From: Chlorops oryzae
Lineage: Eukaryota; Arthropoda; Insecta; Diptera; Chloropidae
Reading direction: 5' to 3'
DNA length: 64,000 nucleotides
Assembly (NCBI GenBank): GCA_020466095.1
Contig: CM035806.1
Span: forward strand, 12,053,724-12,117,723
The notes under the pieces are model-generated. The model did not search any database and was not told the DNA's origin. It saw nothing but the letters and a program-made list of their open reading frames with translations. The position numbers were made by a program, and so were the translations under genes. Every line of letters starts with the position of its first letter. Positions within the stretch are counted from its first letter, which is position 1. Positions 48,812 through 64,000 of this stretch are shown here, in pieces.

Positions 48812-48922
48812 CTATTCACAAGGTCTGCTAAAATCCCTTCAAATGTTCTAAAGCTGTCCATGCTCCATATATAAAAAGCATATTAGAACATTAGAAGGGA
48901 TTTTAGCAGCCTTTGTGAATAG
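48812..48922. repeat. Short foldback hairpin, about 40-bp arms
   Basis: CTATTCACAAGGTCTGCTAA continues through AATCCCTTC.AATGTTCTAA, with its inverse complement ending at 48922. The loop is about 30 bp. It may be a tiny MITE; transcribed, it would form a pre-miRNA-sized hairpin. Confidence 0.8.
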
Positions 48923-50086
48923 CCTAATTATGATTTTATAACCAAATTGTATGTCAATCACAATGTACACGAGTCTAAAATTGATCCATTGTGAACATTT
49001 GAAAATTCCTCGTACACGAGTCTAATTGGCCTTTCAGTCAGACGCGAATTTGGTCTAAGCATTTGGCAAAAATCAGACCAACTACCCCTCTTGCGTCTTT
49101 GCGTCAATCAACCGAATAAAGTTGGACAACAACTAGACTGGTGTTAACCCAGCCAATAGCGTTCAAATTTTCGAGTACAGTGAAGTACAGTGTTGTATTT
49201 AAAGAATTAAAATACCGAATTTTTACTAAATCTGATGGTTTTACTATTTAAATCGCCCTTCTGATAAAATTAATTACGATCTTAATTCAAAAACACTAAT
49301 TATAATAATGAAATATATCGTTTTGTGTAATGATGGGAAACAAAACATTTTTGATCATGTAACTTTTAATAAAAGTCTCTCAATCTCTGATGGCACTAGG
49401 AATACAAGCGTAATTGCAAATACAAAAAATTTAAGTAAAAATTGTATATTTGTATGAATCTTTGTCATAATATTTAGAGCATTAAAATTTCGTACTCAGA
49501 CGAAAATGTTTTTTTTTTTTTGCTTTTGTTTCGAAACTTTCAATAAGACGAGATTGAAAAGAAAAATTGGCTTTATTTAAATTTTTTTTTTTTTTTGTTA
49601 ATTAAAGAAATAAGGTAAGCATTCGGTGCCTGGGTTTTTTGGTCGACCTTTTTCATAATTATGTGATTATTTTTGTCCTTGTCGCGGCACTATAAACGTA
49701 ATTAGCAGAACCAAGGAAAATATCTTATACAAGAATTCGCTTAAAATAGTTTCTCGAACATATGTTCGCGCTGCATTCACATTCGAAAGTGACGCAAGCG
49801 ACGCCGAAGGCAAAAGCGAACGCTGTGCTCTGTACGCAGCGTCAGAATTGGACAGGTATAGTAGTTCGAATAACGTGTTCCGATTATCTGTTTCTTTTTA
49901 TAAATTTCTGCTGTTATTCGCCAAGGGAAAAAGCGAAGAAAACAACAGTGTGATCTGGGATTTTTGCGTGAGCATTTTTACGAATTTCACAAAATTCGCT
50001 CGACTCGCACATAAGCGCGCACACAACAGTCAAACATCGAAACTGACTTGGCGTTGACCTCAACAGTTTCAAAAGCACTCGCATTC
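48923..50086 (+). promoter_or_regulatory. Upstream region of SERCA
   Basis: 49740-50086 is richer in CG dinucleotides than surrounding spacer and lies directly before the inferred transcription start. No TATA box was found 25-35 bp upstream of 50087. CTCGTACACGAGTCTAATTGG near 49010 matches CTCGTACACGAGTCTCCAATT near 22458, a small repeat. Confidence 0.35.
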
Positions 50087-50547
50087 AGTTCGGAAATTGT
50101 GTTAAGAAGCAAAAATGCTGGCCAATCGCGATCAAATCATTTTCGTGAACTATATAAACTCTTCGGAATAAGGAAAAAAAAAAAAAATCAATTCTGTGCT
50201 ACTGGGTTTCCATTTATTTTTATAATAAAATCTACTGCTGCAAGTTCGCCAAACGAAGGAAATAGAACAAAGAAGAAGTAAAGAAAGAAAGAAAAAAAAA
50301 AAAAAAAAGAAGAGAATAACCGACACGTGTTGTTTCGTGATTCGCACGAATAGAAAGAAAGGGGGAAAAAACGACGAACCTGAAACAACAAAGGTATTCT
50401 AATGCGACGTCGAACAATGACATTTGAGTTTTTCCTTTTTTGCTTTTGTGAAATTTTCGTTTTAACTTACATTTAGCAAACAAGAAGTTTATTTTTTTCT
50501 GTTCGATTTGATTTTTTCAGAATTGCTGAATTCTTCAAATCTTAGTC
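50087..50547 (+). other. SERCA: Inferred SERCA 5' UTR with one intron
   Basis: An initiator-like ATTCAGTTCGG places a possible start at A50087. A donor CAAAG|GTATTC (50393/50394) and acceptor TTTTTTCAG|AATTGC (50520/50521) would remove a 127-nt UTR intron, leaving 27 nt before the ATG. The start site and UTR intron are inferred from motifs only. Confidence 0.4.
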
Positions 50548-57377
<6,830 letters not shown>

Positions 57378-57440
57378 ATAATACTAAGTTAAAATCATTT
57401 ATATTTTTTAGTTAAAGTAGATAAAAATTTAATAAATGTA
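57378..57440 (+). other. SERCA: SERCA 3' UTR start and poly(A) signal
   Basis: A canonical AATAAA at 57431-57436 lies 54 nt after the stop. Longer UTRs cannot be excluded. Confidence 0.55.
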
Positions 57441-58948
57441 AATCTAATTTAATTGAGCTCTTTATGTATAAAATTTTACCTATAAAGACAAACATAAATA
57501 TGTAAATATGCAACTAATAACATTCAAAACTTTCGGTAAAGTTAAGAAATTTTCATTTCTTATGAGAAAGCTTCTTCCTTATAACAAAATGAAGTTCGCT
57601 GCACCTTTTAAGCTGAAAAAAAAAAAAAAAAAACAAAAAAAAAGGCACACAAACCACAACAACAGACTGTGTGGTCTTGTGGTGTAAAGTGAATGCTACG
57701 ATATCCCTCCACACATCCGCTGCCGTTTGTCCCGTTTTTTCTTTCTTTTTTTTTTTTTTTTTTTCTAAATACAGCCTACTAAAAGCATAAATGTAAATGT
57801 CGAAAACCAAACCGTACTGCAGTTTTCTTGGTTATGCGCTTTTTAGGATGTAAAACCTTCAAAGTCCTTAATAGTTTTTAAGTAACAAAGCTTATTCAAA
57901 CCTTGGCTTTCAATTGTTTAATCAGTTGCTTGTAATTGATCCTTTTACTTGGAAAAAAAAAAAAAAAATAGAAAACTTTTCGAAAAATAGTTTTTATTCC
58001 AAAACACACATTCAACTTTTATTTCTGATCAAATTCAATTCAATTCAATTCATATGTAATGAATGTAATTCGAATGCAATCAGAAGTTCAAATTTAAAAT
58101 TGTGTTTATGAATATTGCTGAAATTGGAGGATATCACCTTTTAAGGCCCGTTTTTTTTTTTTTTTGCTCTTTCCGCCAAAGCTTTTCATAATGAAAATTT
58201 AAAATTTTCTCGAAAATTTGGACATTTCGGAAGGAAATGGATATCGTCACAGATAAAAAAAAAAAAAAAACCTTATTGGAAACAATAACGCTTGAAGAAT
58301 ATTTTGTTCCCAAAAATTCTTAGATCGATTGAAAGTTTCAATGAACAAGAAGGGCGGCCCCCCCCTTTGATAGAGTTTCAATCTGAAACTGTTGCAGCGA
58401 AACTGGATTTTTGATATTGAATGTGCATTTAACTTTTGAAAATATGGAATTTCTTTCACATTTCAAACTTTGAATATGAATTAAGTTCCGCTATTTACAC
58501 ACTTTTCCACATAACATATTAGATTTTAGTGACAGCTCGAAATTTGGCTTTCCTTTAAAGCTGATTAATCATTTTGTTTGAGTTTTAATCAAATGTTTCG
58601 CTCTTGAGATATGGTATAAATGAATTTCGTAGAATATTTATGACACACAATAATTGTCATTCTTATAAGGGTCGTGAGTTATTTTAACAAGTGAGTGGAT
58701 GAGGATGGCTTTGCGCTCTAGTTTCACATTTGTCTGACTGTGGTACGAAAAACGGTTTTTGAATTTTCGTTTCAATTATACGAATATAAATATGAAAAAA
58801 AAACGTTTCATAAATATATTTGAGAGATTCGAATGTTATCTAAGCAGTTCTTTGTGAATTTTTTCGGAATGGTATTCAACTCCCATTTGCATTAGCGTTA
58901 GCATTTTTTGAAATTTATTTCGCTATTGTCAAATCCCAATCTGATGAT
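57441..58948. other. Spacer downstream of SERCA
   Basis: Poly(A)/poly(T) runs (57617-57644, 57750-57764, 58256-58270) and unique sequence; no gene seen. Confidence 0.5.
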
Positions 58949-59652
58949 CAGGGCTGATCAAAATATTTATTTAAATAATAAATATTTAATTAAATATTTC
59001 GACTCTTCTGGGCAAAAATAAATATATCAGCAAATTTTGATTCTCCGTAAATATTTCGGCTAAAATTTCATATTATATACGAATATGCAGTAGATATACT
59101 CGTAATACTCGTAATAAGCATGCTTTCCAATCAGATAAACATAATTCATAACGCTGCACTATGGACGGAAAGCCCAAAAACAGCGGCAAAAATATGAAGG
59201 ACTCTTCCAATAAGAACGATTTTTTCGGTAAGGGGCTTTTTTGGGGTCGCTGATTTCAAATCTGGTGTCAGATTCTCAAAAACCAAAATGGCTGATCCAA
59301 TATGGCGGCCAAATTTTTTAAAAATAGATCTTTTTCCAAAAAACTGTATCACAAGGAGGTTTTTGGGGTCGCTGATTTCAAATCTGGTATCAGATTTTTA
59401 TTACAAATGTTTAAAGATATTTCTCTGATTATAAACGAGTCTTAGACAATAGCCTACGTTCATTCATTTTTGAAAATCTTCGAAAACATCTCATATTTTA
59501 TTGCAATAAGTTTACTTAAACCAATAATATATGGAAAATGCCCTTGAAATAAATTTTTATCGTAAATATTTATCGCAAATATTTTGAGTGTTTTTTCTTA
59601 AATATTAAATAAATATTTTGAAGTTTTTTCATAAATATTTTGATTAGCCCTG
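58949..59652. mobile_element. hAT-like element with perfect 8-bp TSD
   Basis: The left end CAGGGCTGATCAAAATATTT and inverted right end CAGGGCTAATCAAAATATTT differ at one base. CTGATGAT is duplicated exactly (58941-58948, 59653-59660). Inside, GGGGTCGCTGATTTCAAATC occurs twice (about 59243 and 59360). Non-autonomous, 704 bp. Confidence 0.85.
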
Positions 59653-59660
59653 CTGATGAT

Positions 59661-61943
59661 AATCAATTTTCCGCAAGAATATATTTAAAGTTGTTTTAAA
59701 AATACTCAAGCTCAATTGTAATATAATAGGCTCCCTGAAAATGAAATTTTTTTTTTTGTAACGGGAATATTAGTAAAGAAACACAAGCGCTCTAAATTCG
59801 AAGACGAATTTAGTTGGATCTTCTGAAGATTGTATTCAGCGGACAAAAGTTCGTTCAAGTGAAGATGTGAAAGCATATGAGGCAACAATAAGCTCTTCAA
59901 AACAACTATGCAAGTATATTATTGATGGGTACTTAAGTCGTCACTACATTCTATTAGCACTGATTAGCCCGTAAAATAATTAAAACTCAATTATACGTCA
60001 AAATTCATCCACAAAAAGTAAATCAAAACTATTAGTTCCATAAATTTTCTAGTTGCAGCAGCACTTCAACTGAAAAGCTGTGCGAAATATTTTCAATGCG
60101 TAGTGTTACTGAAATTTTGTAACATACATATATACCTATAACATATATAATGGAATGATTCAATATATTATTATAATTAAATGTTAAATTTTGAATTTTG
60201 AATTTTGAATTTTTCATACATACACTTATAATCGCTGGCAGGATAAAATTTAGACATATTTTCATTAAGACCGTCGACACATTATTGAAAAATTTGAATA
60301 TTTTTTTTATTTGTATTACATATTTGATTGCGTCATAAATATTAAAAATGGTGATCGCAACGTAATTGGATCAAATTAGACCTTATAACGACACGCACGA
60401 GATATGTATATTGTAAATGAATTTAAACATTTGCCACAAGAGAAATACTTTTATATGCAGAAAATAGTAATTCGCCTCAATTGTTTAACCCGAATGTTCA
60501 AAAATTTTGTATGTCCTTTCATTTTCCACACACACACACAACTGTGCGAAAATGAAAAACCCTCTACCTGGAAAACTACATATACTTAATTTATTAAACT
60601 CGAACTAATTTTTTTTTTTTATCAATTTAACTCGAATGAATTCGGGAATGCCTGAGAGATGAAGCTATGATCGATCGCACATGATCGTGGCGACATGAGC
60701 AATAACGTCAAACTATAGGACTTTTTTTTTTTTTTTTAAATCGCAAATTAAAAAATAAAAAACGCGCCAAATTGCTTAATCTAACATAACTTTGTGTGAG
60801 CCGCTAATTGTTCTTAAGGCAAGACAATAAAAACAAAGCGCCCTTTTTGAAATTTTATTGACTTAAGAAACTAAATTTTATTAACACAATTCAATTTAAC
60901 ATGTTAATTTTGAAAAAAAATTTTTAAAAACTTTTAACGTGTGGCTTCGTGCAATACACTCAAATATTTTTCTTTTCAATTATTTCCAAATACAGTTAAT
61001 CCCGACTTCCATTAAAATGGTGCTTAAAAACAAGTTTCCGGTTAAAATTATCCGTTTATTAAATATTTTGGAAGACGACCTTTGCTTAAAAATATCTGCA
61101 ATAAAATACAGGCGCGCACCCCCTTTACCCATAAACCACATACCTTGTCATATTTCATAAATATACCTGCGTATACATAAAAACAATAATTCTTCTTATG
61201 GCCATGTTTAAGTATCCATTATACGAGTATAAATAAACGAATTTGGAATTTGTATCTATGAATATGAATTATTATCACCTAAGACCAGGAGTATGAAATA
61301 ACTATAAAAAAATATATATTTAAAAACACATAATTGTCCAGTCTTTTAATTTAAGCTTTTCCATTTTTTTTTTTTTTGAAATACACCCAATCGAGCGTAT
61401 TTTAAGAGCCCCATCATCCTACCCACCACTTTCCCCGCTTTGCCAATGGTTAAAATACGCGGGATGTGAATGATGCGCTTAAAAGTAACGTAATGATTTT
61501 GCTGCTCTTCAAAAACCAAAAATTCCCGATTGAAAATTAATATGAAACAATGTTATGACTATATAGTTCCAGACGTCGTTGTTGACAAGTGGCACTTGTG
61601 AGCGGATGCAACAATCATTTCACCATCCAGTGGTGTTATATTATAGGTCCAACTGCTGCTGCTGAATGGTTAATCGGTACATCCTAGCTGTTGTTATATA
61701 TATATATTTATCTCTGTATTTTAGTAGTACGGAAAACTGTGAAAGGAGGAGAGATCGATGCTAAAATATACGTATCAGTTTCATGTTACAGTTGTTTTTC
61801 TGTTTTTCATTTATGAATAAAGATTTTTAGATTACCAACTCCTTCTCGATTGTTTTTGATAGAAACGTATTCAAAACGTGACGTTTATATATATATTTTT
61901 AATATCGAAAAATTGTACTTATTCTTCTATTAGCTTAAGAACA
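59661..61943. other. Spacer, no gene supported
   Basis: AT-rich unique sequence with (CA)n at 60529-60540. No splice-supported frame. Confidence 0.5.
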
Positions 61944-62356
61944 CAGCCAACCATATACGGAGTGCTCCGAAAAACAGTGTAAAAGGATTCCTTTTAAAGC
62001 ACCCTGACGGAGTTATTTTTTTTTCGGATTGCTCCGAATAGGATGTGTCAAAGGACTCCTAAAGAAACTCTTCGAAATAGTGATTTTGCTAAGGCCCTAG
62101 GAGCATTTAGGGAGACCAAACGAGTCATTTCTTAAGAATTTATATCTGAAAAGAGAGTCCAAACATACTCTTAAGAGGAGCATTCTATTAATCATTAGAT
62201 CCCAAAAAGTACATTTTTTTTCCCATATTAGGCTCCATGCTATTTACTTTCGAAAAAAAACGCTCATTTAGAGCTCCTTGCGGAACGTCTTTAGGAGCAT
62301 TTGCGCTCCGGAAAAGGAGTCCTTAGGAGCGCCGTGCGGACTATTTTGATTGGCTG
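61944..62356. mobile_element. MITE, CAGCCAA termini, GGAGC-rich
   Basis: The left end CAGCCAACCATATACGGAGT and inverted right end CAGCCAATCAAAATAGTCCG match loosely. GGAGCA/GCTCC words and their inverses recur through the 413-bp body. TSD not clear. Confidence 0.5.
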
Positions 62357-63802
62357 GGGACATCAAATTAAGAAGAAAAAAAAAAAAAAAAAAATTCCAA
62401 ATGGAAGGAAAATGTATATTAAAATTTAATTCGACATATCCCACATATCTGGAAGTATCTATCGTTGGCACATCAAACGCTTCAAATGGACCTTTGCTTT
62501 AAAATTTCCGAAGTTCCTGCTCCCGATATGTGCTTAGAATGGGAGAATTCTTTTTAAATCCACAGGGAATATTTCCCCGGGGAATTATTATAATCGGGCT
62601 GATAGTATATGCTATGTTAAACAAAAATTTTCATATCAAAGTCATGATAAAATAAAAATTTTAGTATAGAGCTTCCATCTTTACTGGACTCAGGTATGGT
62701 ATACAAAAATTTTATTTTATAAGCGTAGTATTTAATATTATGTCTGTGGCAACCTGGCAAGTAGGCGTTGAAGAAGAAATAACAGCTGTATTCTGATTCT
62801 CGGGGAATCGAATCCCGAGGAATCGAGAATTGCAAATACTTATAAAGATGTGTAGAATGGTATACTAAAAATTTTATTTTATAAGAACGTAGATTAATAT
62901 TATGTCTGTAGCAACTAGGATCAGGAGGTCGTTCGGAAGATAAGGACAATAAAGTTTTCCTTATAGAAAACTGAAAATAGATTATGATAAGAAAAAGCTG
63001 AAAAATTAAGAATATATTATAAAGGAGATTGAGAATAAATAAAGAATATATAAGAACAAAAGTTGTCAATTTCTGTCGAGTCCAATAGGATCATTGGAGT
63101 ATCTATCAGAAGGATTAGAGGTCCTTACAATGTCTAAAGTCAATGTTCCATTAGATACTTTAATGTTTAATTGAATCAATAAATCTAGGGACGACCTTGT
63201 TTATCCACCATTTCGAAAAGAAAAGAAGCTTTAAGCCAGGAGCACATTAAATGAATTTTCTTTTCAAAAATGATGTAATCGAAAATCGAAATAGTCAGGC
63301 CACTTTGGTGAAATTGTGAATTTTCGTTTTCAATTTATGTATGTATAATGGCAACTCGACAGGCATTAATTATCATCATCATTATATCATCGATCAAATT
63401 GGTAATTTCTCATTTAATTATTCATTTAAAGGCTGCCGTCTATAGAGCGAGCCTATTATCTGCGTTTCTTAATATTTATCGTTGGGCGTCGTCATGTTCA
63501 TGGAAAAAACACGGTGCTGGGATCGTAGATGCCAACAATTGATATCAAAGCTTAAAATTTAAGAAGAAAACACTTCAAGTTATTGGATTGGAAACCTAAA
63601 AATGAACAAAAATCATTATTTTTTTTTTTTTTAAATGAACAAAGAGAAAACAAAATTGACAAAATACCTACATATTTACTTGCTACTTTTTTCATCATTC
63701 GCACCCTATAATAACCAATTTCCGTTTTCATGAGAGTATAAACTTCGATCGGTCTCATTCGACTGTTCAAAGGGTATTTCCTTCTTGAAAGTGCATACAT
63801 AC
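62357..63802. other. Spacer with a diverged direct repeat
   Basis: 62690-62760 and 62853-62925 share ATGGTATAC.AAAATTTTAT, TTTATAAG and TTAATATTATGTCTGT, about 165 bp apart. No gene seen elsewhere. Confidence 0.55.
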
Positions 63803-63883
63803 TTAAAAACATTATTGAAGTCTTTCACAATATTCTGAATGTCAACAGCAACATATCGCGCACCCTCTTCTAAGGTGACACAA
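63803..63883 (-). CDS. Candidate 81-nt exon near the window edge
   Basis: The minus strand reads CVTLEEGARYVAVDIQNIVK then DFNNVF with coding-like composition. It is bounded by a possible acceptor TTTTTGAG (63884-63886 for GAG) and a donor AA|GTATGT (63803/63802). In the same frame a stop lies just upstream, so a splice would be needed. Family not recognised; no partner exon visible. Confidence 0.3.
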
Positions 63884-64000
63884 CTCAAAAATCGTCAATT
63901 TTGAGTTAACATCTGGAACTTGATCCACAGTTCATCTCTCTAACTGCACGAAAAATTCCATTCCGTTTTTGTTATAATAAAAAGCCGAAAATCCTCGTCA
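63884..64000. other. Window edge, nothing recognised
   Basis: Short unique sequence. Confidence 0.4.

Overview
This window is nuclear DNA of a higher fly (Diptera, Brachycera). Its one unmistakable gene is the sarco/endoplasmic reticulum calcium pump SERCA (Drosophila Ca-P60A), close to the Drosophila protein over its whole length. AT-rich spacers, (TACATA)n and (CA)n tracts, small introns and dense MITE (short non-autonomous DNA transposon) content would fit a tephritid fruit fly, but the genus cannot be fixed from sequence alone.

Layout. 1-13204: gene-poor, repeat-rich spacer, probably intron or downstream flank of a minus-strand gene. It holds an 8-bp-TSD MITE, a pogo-like MITE at the centre of a palindrome, an 830-bp tandem duplication, a 535-bp GA tract and a Harbinger-like MITE inside a TACTAA minisatellite. 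13205-14171: first coding exon of an unrecognised minus-strand gene (polyQ/Asn/Ser-rich, ending in a GTAAGT donor). 14172-49600: about 35 kb without a proven gene, full of DNA-transposon remnants. These include two hAT-like elements loaded with TATCGATA motifs, a P-element-like MITE, a Harbinger-like element, three copies of a TTAA-flanked MITE, a 2.07-kb segmental duplication and an exact 60-bp tandem repeat. One candidate exon lies at 44604-44728. 50087-57440: the SERCA gene, plus strand. 57441-64000: spacer with a hAT-like element bearing a perfect 8-bp TSD and one more candidate exon near the right edge.

SERCA. Seven coding exons add up to 3062 nt. One base is missing at about 53825 (AAG read as AG); restoring the count gives 1020 residues, and every catalytic residue then falls at its standard SERCA number (E309, D351, D703, N768, E771, N796, T799, D800, E908). 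The frameshift is probably a sequencing or assembly error. Intron 3 is only 63 nt, has no in-frame stop, and separates N796 from T799/D800 of the calcium site. Intron 5 carries a 1331-bp Transib-like transposon.

No rRNA gene, CRISPR array, operon or bacterial-type system was seen. Nothing here amounts to a clearly new biological system. The best leads are the frame-preserving SERCA intron, the TATCGATA-loaded hAT family, the P-like MITE and the unidentified minus-strand exon.
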